This document shows, piece after piece, positions 1-5,279 of a stretch of DNA of 5,279 bases. The notes under the pieces are model-generated. The model had not been told where the DNA came from and searched no databases. It worked only from the letters and a program-made list of their open reading frames with translations. Location of the stretch: assembly GCA_004566265.1 (NCBI GenBank), contig SPLB01000200.1:1-5279 (forward strand), in the 5' to 3' direction. The translations under genes were made by a program, and so were the position numbers. The DNA comes from Paracoccaceae bacterium. Its GTDB lineage: Bacteria; Pseudomonadota; Alphaproteobacteria; Rhodobacterales; Rhodobacteraceae. How positions within the stretch are numbered: the first letter of the stretch is position 1; the number at the start of each line of letters is the position of its first letter.

Positions 1-1833
1 CGTGTAGATCTGGTGTTCGAGATCGCCGAAGGCGACACAATTGAAGTTGAACGGATTTCATTCGTCGGCAACAAAGCCTACTCAGACCGTCGCCTGCGTC
101 GTGTTCTAGAAACCAAACAGGCCAACATCCTACGCACTTTTGTCAACAAAGATACGCTTATTGATGATCGCCTGCAGTTCGATCGTCAGGTCTTGCGCGA
201 CTTCTACCTGTCCCGCGGCTATGTAGATTTCCGCATCAATGGCGTTAACGCTGAGGTGACACAGGAACGCGATGCCGTGTTCCTCGTTATGGACGTCACA
301 GAGGGGCAGAAGTTCGAATTTGGGGACATCAGCGTCACAAGCGAAATTGCCGCTGCTGACCCGGACGAATTCCTTAATGCGCTGCGTTTGAAACCGGGGA
401 TCGTCTATTCGCCACTTGCCGTTGAAAACGCGATTACCACGCTAGAACAGCTTGCGGTGCGTGAAGGCATTGATTTTTTGCGGGTTGAGCCGCGTGTAAC
501 GCGGGACCAACGCAACTTGCGATTGAATGTTGAATTTGCCTTGGTCCGCGGACCTCGCATCTTTGTGGAGCGGATTGATATCGAGGGGAATACCACCACC
601 CTCGACCGTGTCATTCGCCAGCAGTTCAATCTTGTTGAGGGTGATCCTCTGAACCCGCGTGAAATTCGCAACAGCGCTGAACGGATCCGTGCCCTAGGTT
701 TCTTTAGCGACGTCAGTGTTGAAACGCGCGAAGGCAGCACGACCAATCAGGTTATTGTTGATGTTGACGTAGAAGAACAGTCGACAGGGTCTCTCTCTCT
801 CGGCGGGTCTTACGCTGTAAACAGCGGTATTGGTGTTGTGATCGGGGTCAGTGAATCGAATTTCCTTGGCCGTGGTCAGCGCGTTGGACTGAACATTTCA
901 ACGGCACAGGGGAGCGAAGAATACAATTTCTCGTTTTCGGAACCCAAACTATTGGGACGCGACCTTCGGTTCAGCTTGTCCGGTGGTCTCTCAAAAACCG
1001 ATTCAAATTTCGCCGATTATGACACCAGTACGGTGTCTATTGAGCCGTCTTTAAGCTTTGACACCAGCGATGTAACACGGCTGCAGCTGCGCTATGGCTG
1101 GTCAAGTGAAGAAATGGAGGACCGTGGGGACACGTCGACAGGCGGATCGCGCGTCGGCTCTGTTATAGCGAGCGAAATCGCACGCGGCGCACGCTCCAAA
1201 AGTGAAATCGGATTTACGTATACCTACGACAGTCGCCGTACAGGACTGAATCCTGTCAGCGGTCTCCTGATGGAGGCAACTCTTGATTACGCCGGTCTCG
1301 GCGGTGACACAGAATACCTACGTGCAAAGTCAAAAATTGTCGCACAGAGGCGGGTTTTCAATGAGGAAGTCACGCTCCGCGCTACTTTTGAAACGGGCGC
1401 GCTGCATTGGCTTGGAAATGAACCGAGCCGGACTACCGACCGGTTCCTACTGTCTCCCTCTGTGTTGCGGGGGTTTGAGCCGGGCGGCATTGGTCCTCGC
1501 GATCAAGGCGGAGGGTTTGATGACGCGTTGGGGGGCAATCTCTACGCGGTGGCTCGGTTCGACGCAGAGTTCCCATTGGGTCTACCGGAAGAAGTCGGCC
1601 TCCGGGGCGGTTTGTTCTATGATGTGGGCAATCTGTGGAACCTCGCGGATTCCAATGCCGCCGTATCCTCCAATATTGTTGGGCGGGACGGGTCGCTTCG
1701 TCATGTGGTTGGATTCTCACTGTTGTGGACCACCGGCATTGGCCCGCTGCGGTTCAACTTTTCTCGGGCGCTGGCGAAAGAAGACTTCGATAAAGAACAA
1801 CCTTTTGATCTGACGCTCCAAGCGCGGTTTTAG
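1..1833 (+). CDS. bamA: Outer membrane protein assembly factor BamA, 5'-truncated by the window edge
   Basis: This is the Omp85-family core subunit of the BAM complex, which folds and inserts beta-barrel proteins into the outer membrane. The frame is open from base 1. The residues before the GTG at 13 (RVDL) match the end of POTRA2 in E. coli BamA, so that GTG is not the start, and the signal peptide, POTRA1 and most of POTRA2 (about 165 residues by comparison with E. coli) lie upstream of the window. Counting codons from base 1, POTRA3 is about residues 16-100, POTRA4 102-185 and POTRA5 186-260, with the typical GFF turn at 233-235. The 16-strand barrel spans about 261-610. Its loop-6 motif reads LRGF (489-492) where E. 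coli has VRGF; the key Arg490 is kept. The chain ends in Phe (QARF), as expected for a C-terminal beta-signal. The stop lies 5 bases before the Skp-like gene. Identification is firm; only the N-terminus is missing. Confidence 0.97.
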   Translation, partial: RVDLVFEIAEGDTIEVERISFVGNKAYSDRRLRRVLETKQANILRTFVNKDTLIDDRLQFDRQVLRDFYLSRGYVDFRINGVNAEVTQERDAVFLVMDVTEGQKFEFGDISVTSEIAAADPDEFLNALRLKPGIVYSPLAVENAITTLEQLAVREGIDFLRVEPRVTRDQRNLRLNVEFALVRGPRIFVERIDIEGNTTTLDRVIRQQFNLVEGDPLNPREIRNSAERIRALGFFSDVSVETREGSTTNQVIVDVDVEEQSTGSLSLGGSYAVNSGIGVVIGVSESNFLGRGQRVGLNISTAQGSEEYNFSFSEPKLLGRDLRFSLSGGLSKTDSNFADYDTSTVSIEPSLSFDTSDVTRLQLRYGWSSEEMEDRGDTSTGGSRVGSVIASEIARGARSKSEIGFTYTYDSRRTGLNPVSGLLMEATLDYAGLGGDTEYLRAKSKIVAQRRVFNEEVTLRATFETGALHWLGNEPSRTTDRFLLSPSVLRGFEPGGIGPRDQGGGFDDALGGNLYAVARFDAEFPLGLPEEVGLRGGLFYDVGNLWNLADSNAAVSSNIVGRDGSLRHVVGFSLLWTTGIGPLRFNFSRALAKEDFDKEQPFDLTLQARF

Positions 1834-1838
1834 ACGCC

Positions 1839-2501
1839 GTGCTGACATCTGTTCGAAGGGTTGTAACACTGATCTGCGCGCTTTGTGCGACGACAGCAGG
1901 TGCGCAGGAATTCAGCCGCGAGATCGGACCTTTGGCCCAAATGCGGCAATCCGTCGGTGGGATCAACCGCAGCATGATCAGCGGTCGGCTTGGCCTGCCG
2001 AACAGTCTTGTTTTGACACTTGAGTCAGATCGTTTTTTTGCCGAGAGCGACTTCGGCCGCCGGGCGGCCGAGGACCTGCAAGCGCGAAAAGCGGTGCTTG
2101 CAGCGGAAAATAATCGCATATTGTCCGAACTGCGTTCAGAAGAAATAGACCTGGCCGAACGGCGGGCCTCAATAGAACCACAGAGCTTTAGCAATTTGGC
2201 GGAAGCCTTTGACGTGAAGGCTCAAAACGCGCGCGCAACTCAACGTCAAAAATTTCGAGAAATCGAACGTGTCGAGGAAAAAGCGCGAACGCAGTTCCGC
2301 GAGATTTCACGCCCCGTTCTAGAGCAGATCATGCGTGAAGTGGGCGCAGCTGTCATTTTGGAGCAGGGCACGGTCCTGCTGAGCGCAAGTTCTATTGATG
2401 TAACAGACCTTGCGATCGCTCGCGTCAATGAACTGTCTGGTGAAGGCAATAGGCAAAAGGCGGCCTCCGGGAGCGGAACATTGCTGGACGCGGGTGAGTA
2501 A
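1839..2501 (+). CDS. ompH: OmpH/Skp-like periplasmic chaperone, secreted
   Basis: Likely a periplasmic holdase that carries unfolded outer-membrane proteins from the Sec translocon to BamA, as Skp does. The 220-residue product begins with a signal peptide: Arg6-Arg7, a hydrophobic core at 8-17, and a probable cleavage site after AGA (residue 22). The Skp-like part starts near residue 55 with a short strand (LVLTLESDRFF), continues as a long charged, Glu/Arg-rich region of about 75-155 likely to form the coiled-coil tentacles, and closes with strands at 168-182 and the family-like IDVTD (186-190). The last 20 residues are Gly/Ser/Ala-rich and probably disordered. A segment of about 32 residues between signal peptide and first strand has no counterpart in E. 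coli Skp. The GTG start was chosen because the frame is closed by a stop at 1806-1808, no ATG lies between, and the next Met (35) would remove the signal peptide. No clear Shine-Dalgarno sequence is seen, so translation may be coupled to bamA. The family call is good; chaperone activity is inferred. Confidence 0.88.
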   Translation: MLTSVRRVVTLICALCATTAGAQEFSREIGPLAQMRQSVGGINRSMISGRLGLPNSLVLTLESDRFFAESDFGRRAAEDLQARKAVLAAENNRILSELRSEEIDLAERRASIEPQSFSNLAEAFDVKAQNARATQRQKFREIERVEEKARTQFREISRPVLEQIMREVGAAVILEQGTVLLSASSIDVTDLAIARVNELSGEGNRQKAASGSGTLLDAGE

Positions 2502-2587
2502 TCAACAGAGCAGGTTTAAGCCGCAACTTGCCCCGATGACACGGCCTTGATAGGAGTGATCAAAACTCTTGCAAGACGGAAAACAAA
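2502..2587. other. 86-base intergenic gap between ompH and fabZ
   Basis: This is the only sizeable non-coding stretch, and the position where lpxD lies in E. coli-type clusters. It contains a small inverted repeat, AGGAGT (2552-2557) with ACTCTT (2565-2570), a six-pair stem including one G-T pair around a 7-base loop. There is no T-run after it, so it does not look like an intrinsic terminator. Two short palindromes are nearby, TGATCA (2557-2562) and CTTGCAAG (2568-2575). TTGATA (2547-2552) resembles a -35 box, but 17 bases on the sequence is TGCAAG, a poor -10, so no promoter can be claimed. GACGGA (2575-2580), 7 bases before the fabZ ATG, is a plausible weak ribosome binding site. Confidence 0.6.
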
Positions 2588-3070
2588 ATGACCGCCGAAG
2601 CCACAACCGACCTGAAATCCGCAGATATCCAGCTGATCCAGCGCATTCTACCCCACCGTTACCCGTTCCTGCTGGTGGACAAGGTGGTCGATATTGACGG
2701 CTATAAGTCCGCGCGCGGCATCAAGAACGTGACCATGAACGAGCCGCACTTTCAGGGCCACTTTCCCGGCACGCCGATTATGCCGGGTGTTACCATTGTT
2801 GAGGCCATGGCGCAGACTTCCGGCGTTCTGTTGGGCGTCGGCCTGGATATGATTGACACCGAGCTCCTGATCTATTTCATGAGCATCGACAAATGCAAGT
2901 TCCGCCGCAAAGTGGTTCCCGGCGACGTACTGGAGATGCATGTGGACATGCTGCGCGGCAAGCCGGGCGGGAAAATTTTCAAGTTCCAGGGCCGTGCAAC
3001 TGTCGACGGAGAGAGTGCCGCCGAGGCTGAATTTACCGCAATGATCGACCGCCAAAGTGGGGCAGCCTGA
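2588..3070 (+). CDS. fabZ: (3R)-hydroxyacyl-ACP dehydratase FabZ
   Basis: Cytosolic hot-dog-fold enzyme that dehydrates (3R)-3-hydroxyacyl-ACP to trans-2-enoyl-ACP in type II fatty acid synthesis. It competes with LpxA for the 3-hydroxyacyl-ACP pool, which explains its place in a lipid A cluster. The 160-residue length is normal (about 140-160). The N-terminal [13 protein letters not shown] block (21-33) is typical of the family. The active site is intact: [15 protein letters not shown] at 54-68 holds catalytic His58, and Glu72 follows 14 residues later, the same spacing as His49/Glu63 of Pseudomonas FabZ. The later block [11 protein letters not shown] (102-112) is also typical. The ATG is preceded by a weak GACGGA site and gives the expected N-terminus. 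The stop overlaps the lpxA start by one base (TGATG), implying translational coupling. FabA is unlikely because of the length and FabZ-type motif. Confidence 0.97.
   Translation: MTAEATTDLKSADIQLIQRILPHRYPFLLVDKVVDIDGYKSARGIKNVTMNEPHFQGHFPGTPIMPGVTIVEAMAQTSGVLLGVGLDMIDTELLIYFMSIDKCKFRRKVVPGDVLEMHVDMLRGKPGGKIFKFQGRATVDGESAAEAEFTAMIDRQSGAA
3056..3062 (+). promoter_or_regulatory. Probable ribosome binding site for lpxA, inside fabZ
   Basis: AGTGGGG lies 7 bases before the lpxA ATG at 3070, within the last codons of fabZ. It is an imperfect Shine-Dalgarno match at a suitable distance. Together with the TGATG stop/start overlap, it suggests ribosomes finishing fabZ can restart on lpxA. Confidence 0.45.
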
Positions 3071-3855
3071 TGAGCACCATCCACTCCAGCGCGATTGTTG
3101 AAGAGGGCGCGAAGATCGGCGAGGGCTGCACAATCGGCCCCTTTTGCATCGTCGGCTCTCAGGTGGTGCTGGGTGACCGCGTCGAATTGAAATCCCATGT
3201 GGTCCTCACCGGTGACACTGAAATTGGGGATGAGACAGTTGTTTTTTCCTTTTCGGTGATTGGTGAAATTCCACAAGATCTAAAGTTCAAGGGTGAAAAA
3301 TGCCGAACTGTGATCGGCAAGCGAAACCGCATCCGTGAACATGTGACCGTGAATGCGGGAACTGAAGGCGGCGGTGGCGTCACCAAGATTGGCGATGACG
3401 GTCTGTTCATGGCGGGCTGCCACATCGCGCATGACGCACAGGTTGGTGATCGGGTGATCGTGGTAAACTCTGCTGCGGTGGCGGGGCATTGTGTGCTTGA
3501 AGACGATGTGATCATTGGTGGCCTGTCCGGCCTTCACCAATGGGTTCGCATTGGTAAAGGTGCGATCATTGGCGCGCTTACCATGGTAACCAATGACGTC
3601 ATACCCTACGGGCTTGTTCAGGCGTCGCGCGGGGAATTGGATGGTTTGAACCTCGTTGGCCTGAAACGCCGTGGTGTGGCGCGATCGGACATTACCGCGC
3701 TGCGGGCGGCGTTTCAGATGCTGGCACAAGGCGAGGGTACGTTCTCAGAGCGTGCTAAGCGTCTGGGGGATGAGACCGAAAGCGAATATGTGCAGGAAAT
3801 CGTTACATTCATTACTGGTGAAAGCCATCGCCACTTCCTTACTCCAGGCAGCTAA
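3070..3855 (+). CDS. lpxA: Acyl-ACP--UDP-N-acetylglucosamine O-acyltransferase LpxA
   Basis: Cytosolic first enzyme of lipid A synthesis: it transfers a (3R)-3-hydroxyacyl chain from ACP to the 3-OH of UDP-GlcNAc. The 261 residues match E. coli LpxA (262). Residues 1 to about 185 are hexapeptide repeats of the left-handed beta-helix (for example AIVEEGAKIGEG, CTIGPFCIVG), followed by a helical C-terminal domain. By alignment to E. coli by eye (offset 4), the catalytic His125 is His121 in HIAHD (118-122), and Lys76, His122, His144, His160 and Arg204 correspond to Lys72, His118, His140, His156 and Arg200. The acyl-chain ruler residue Gly173 of E. coli is Ala169 here, which may favour a chain shorter than C14. 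The position of E. coli Glu200 is Val196 in NLVGLKRRG. The ATG overlaps the fabZ stop, and lpxI follows after 12 bases. LpxD is excluded by the LpxA-type HIAHD and GLKRRG motifs and by length. Confidence 0.97.
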   Translation: MSTIHSSAIVEEGAKIGEGCTIGPFCIVGSQVVLGDRVELKSHVVLTGDTEIGDETVVFSFSVIGEIPQDLKFKGEKCRTVIGKRNRIREHVTVNAGTEGGGGVTKIGDDGLFMAGCHIAHDAQVGDRVIVVNSAAVAGHCVLEDDVIIGGLSGLHQWVRIGKGAIIGALTMVTNDVIPYGLVQASRGELDGLNLVGLKRRGVARSDITALRAAFQMLAQGEGTFSERAKRLGDETESEYVQEIVTFITGESHRHFLTPGS

Positions 3856-3861
3856 GAGGGG
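3855..3861 (+). promoter_or_regulatory. Ribosome binding site of lpxI
   Basis: AGAGGGG lies 6 bases before the ATG at 3868 and begins at the last base of the lpxA stop codon. It is the best Shine-Dalgarno-like sequence in the window and supports the chosen lpxI start. Confidence 0.7.
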
Positions 3862-3867
3862 CTGATC

Positions 3868-4656
3868 ATGATTGCACTTTTGGCAGGGCGTGGCGCGCTT
3901 CCGGCAGAGATTGTCGCGCGGTTGCCCGAACGGCCGCTGGTCTGCGCGATGGAAGGATCTGAACCCACACATGTGGCGGCAGAGGTCACCTTTCCCCTTG
4001 AAAAACTGGGTTCCTTTCTGGAACGCCTCGCCAAAAGCGAGGTGACTGAAATTTGCCTTGCGGGCGCTGTGACCCGTCCGCCAATAGACCCGACAGCGAT
4101 TGATGCGGCAACCCTGCCATTGGTGCCGGTGTTGCAGAGGGCGATTGCGGCGGGCGACGATGGCGCGTTGCGTGCGGTGATGGGGATCTTTGAAAACGCA
4201 GGCATCACAGTGCGCGCGGCGCACGATATTGCCCCGGATCTGCTGATGGAAGCAGGCGTGCCAACCAAAATCCAGCCCGGAGAAATCGACAAGGCCGACG
4301 CCATGCGTGGGGCCGACATTCTTGCAGCCATGGCGGCTGCAGACATCGGTCAGGCCTGTGCTGTGCGCGCAGGGCAGGCGATCGCCGTTGAAAGCATCTT
4401 TGGCACCGATTACATGCTGGGCACGCTGGCCGGGCGGCCGGACGGGCAGGGTGGCCTGCTGTTCAAAGCGCCAAAACCCGGGCAGGATCGCCGTGCTGAC
4501 CTGCCGACCATTGGGCCAGCAACCGTGGAGGCTGTTGCCAAGGCAGGCCTCAGCGGTTTGGTGCTGGAAGCAGGCGGTGTCATCGTCCTGTCCCGCGAAG
4601 AGGTCATTGCTGCCTGTGACAGACACGGGTTGTTTCTGTGGCTGCGCGCGGCATGA
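3868..4656 (+). CDS. lpxI: UDP-2,3-diacylglucosamine pyrophosphatase LpxI (DUF1009 family)
   Basis: Hydrolyses UDP-2,3-diacylglucosamine to 2,3-diacylglucosamine 1-phosphate (lipid X) and UMP, the step done by the unrelated LpxH in E. coli. The family was characterised in Caulobacter, where it is reported to attack the beta-phosphate, unlike LpxH. The 262 residues are near the family length. The N-terminal domain opens with LAGRGALP (5-12), a variant of the usual AGxGxLP, and LAGAVTRP (64-71) follows. The C-terminal domain carries AVESIFGTDYML (173-184) and PGQDRRADLPTIGP (204-217). Asp211 in that last motif probably corresponds to the essential Asp225 of Caulobacter LpxI. There is no metallophosphoesterase motif, so LpxH is excluded. 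Its place between lpxA and lpxB fits its step between acylation and disaccharide formation. A good ribosome binding site precedes the ATG, and the last four bases overlap lpxB (ATGA). Confidence 0.94.
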   Translation: MIALLAGRGALPAEIVARLPERPLVCAMEGSEPTHVAAEVTFPLEKLGSFLERLAKSEVTEICLAGAVTRPPIDPTAIDAATLPLVPVLQRAIAAGDDGALRAVMGIFENAGITVRAAHDIAPDLLMEAGVPTKIQPGEIDKADAMRGADILAAMAAADIGQACAVRAGQAIAVESIFGTDYMLGTLAGRPDGQGGLLFKAPKPGQDRRADLPTIGPATVEAVAKAGLSGLVLEAGGVIVLSREEVIAACDRHGLFLWLRAA

Positions 4657-5279
4657 CTGCCACCTCGCGCCCCTTGCGGGTGTTTATCCTTGCCGGTGAG
4701 CCCTCGGGCGACCGGCTGGGTGGGGCGCTTATGGCCGGGCTCAACCAACTGGTGCCGGGAGTGAGTTATCAGGGGGTCGGTGGTCCCCTGATGCAGGCAC
4801 AGGGGCTATCCTCGCAGTTTCCGATGGACGAGCTGTCGGTGATGGGCCTTGCCGAGGTGCTGCCCAAATACGTCCACCTCAAACGCCGCATTCGAGAAGT
4901 TGCCGATGCGGTCCTTGAGATGAGGCCGGATGTGTTGATCACCATCGACAGCCCGGATTTTTGCCTGCGCGTGGCCAATCGGGTCAAAGAGGCCGACAAT
5001 ATTCGCACCGTTCACTATGTGGCGCCATCCGTCTGGGCTTGGCGACCGGGCCGCGCCAAAAAAATGGCCAGGCACATTGACCATGTGCTTGCCCTTCTGC
5101 CGTTTGAGCCCCCGTATATGGAGGCGGAGGGCATGGACTGCGATTTTGTTGGCCACCCCGTCGCGATGGAGCCGGAGGCGACGGCAGAGGAAATTGCGAA
5201 GTTCCGTGCTGATGTCGGCCTTGGTGACGCGCCTTATGTGCTGGCTTTGCCGGGATCACGACGATCCGAGGTCGGTAAA
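4653..5279 (+). CDS. lpxB: Lipid A disaccharide synthase LpxB, 3'-truncated by the window edge
   Basis: GT19-family, membrane-associated glycosyltransferase that joins UDP-2,3-diacylglucosamine and lipid X into the beta-1,6-linked lipid A disaccharide. LpxI, encoded just upstream, makes the lipid X acceptor. The frame is open for 209 codons to the right edge, a little over half of the E. coli length (382). My translation shows AGEPSGD (14-20), GVGGPLM (41-47), MGLAEVLP (64-71), IDSPDF (98-103), HYVAPSVWAWR (121-131), LPFE (149-152), GHP (167-169) and LPGSRRSE (199-206), all in family order. Asp99 probably matches the catalytic Asp98 of E. coli. The ATG overlaps the lpxI stop (ATGA, 4653-4656) and has no clear Shine-Dalgarno sequence, so reinitiation after lpxI is likely. 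No frameshift or missing motif is seen; the C-terminal half lies outside the window. Confidence 0.96.
   Translation, partial: MTATSRPLRVFILAGEPSGDRLGGALMAGLNQLVPGVSYQGVGGPLMQAQGLSSQFPMDELSVMGLAEVLPKYVHLKRRIREVADAVLEMRPDVLITIDSPDFCLRVANRVKEADNIRTVHYVAPSVWAWRPGRAKKMARHIDHVLALLPFEPPYMEAEGMDCDFVGHPVAMEPEATAEEIAKFRADVGLGDAPYVLALPGSRRSEVGK

Noticed and set aside
1283..1813. Plus-strand frame of 176 codons inside bamA
   Set aside because: It is out of frame with the BamA barrel, which continues intact through the region to its terminal Phe.
1869..1890. Cysteines 13 and 16 in the Skp-like signal peptide as a possible lipoprotein lipobox
   Set aside because: Neither Cys follows an L-[AS]-[GA] pattern, both sit in the hydrophobic core, and a standard signal peptidase I site (AGA) follows.
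2033..2039. Run of seven T in ompH, and a run of seven A in lpxB (5058-5064), as possible slippage sites
   Set aside because: In both cases the zero frame continues into family-typical sequence, the phase does not fit a standard slippery heptamer, and no downstream structure or alternative product is evident.
1754..2194. Minus-strand frame of 146 codons opposite the bamA end and ompH start
   Set aside because: It is Ser/Arg-rich shadow sequence with no signal peptide or motif, and it spans two confident genes on the other strand.
2552..2570. Inverted repeat before fabZ as an intrinsic terminator
   Set aside because: The stem is short with a G-T pair and there is no T-run after it.
2648..3133. 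Minus-strand frame of 161 codons opposite fabZ
   Set aside because: It is a mirror of the FabZ reading frame, with no recognisable domain and no ribosome binding site; FabZ itself is certain.
3745..4626. Long open frame on the minus strand (293 codons) covering the end of lpxA and nearly all of lpxI
   Set aside because: It lies fully antisense to well-conserved genes, its product is rich in Cys, His and Arg like other shadow frames, it shows no family motif, and high GC makes such frames common.

Overview
The window looks like a piece of an alphaproteobacterial chromosome, most likely from the Rhodobacterales (roseobacter group). Three things point there: the gene order bamA - ompH/skp-like - fabZ - lpxA - lpxI - lpxB, the use of LpxI (not LpxH) for UDP-2,3-diacylglucosamine hydrolysis, and an OmpH-family protein of the long type I associate with that order. 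The taxonomic call rests on recollection of families and gene order, not on a search.

Layout: all genes are on the + strand and tightly packed. Bases 1-1833 are the 3' three-quarters of bamA (end of POTRA2, POTRA3-5, whole beta-barrel). After a 5-base gap, 1839-2501 encodes a secreted OmpH/Skp-like periplasmic chaperone with a GTG start. An 86-base gap (2502-2587), the only sizeable non-coding stretch, precedes fabZ (2588-3070). Then come lpxA (3070-3855, TGATG overlap with fabZ), lpxI (3868-4656, good ribosome binding site) and lpxB (from 4653, ATGA overlap with lpxI), which runs off the right edge at 5279 after 209 codons.

How the genes work together: BamA and the Skp-like chaperone fold and insert outer-membrane beta-barrel proteins. 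LpxA, LpxI and LpxB are three steps of the Raetz lipid A pathway: acylation of UDP-GlcNAc, release of UMP to give lipid X, and condensation to the disaccharide. FabZ dehydrates 3-hydroxyacyl-ACP, the same pool from which LpxA takes its acyl donor, so it sits at the branch between phospholipid and lipid A synthesis. The cluster is therefore an outer-membrane biogenesis operon supplying both the protein machinery and the lipid of the outer leaflet.

No mobile element, RNA gene, CRISPR array, convincing promoter or terminator is seen. The window is mostly a conserved housekeeping region; I did not find a previously undescribed system. The points most worth a second look are an alanine at the acyl-chain ruler position of LpxA, absence of lpxD from its usual place, an extra segment in the Skp-like protein, and a left-to-right rise in GC content.
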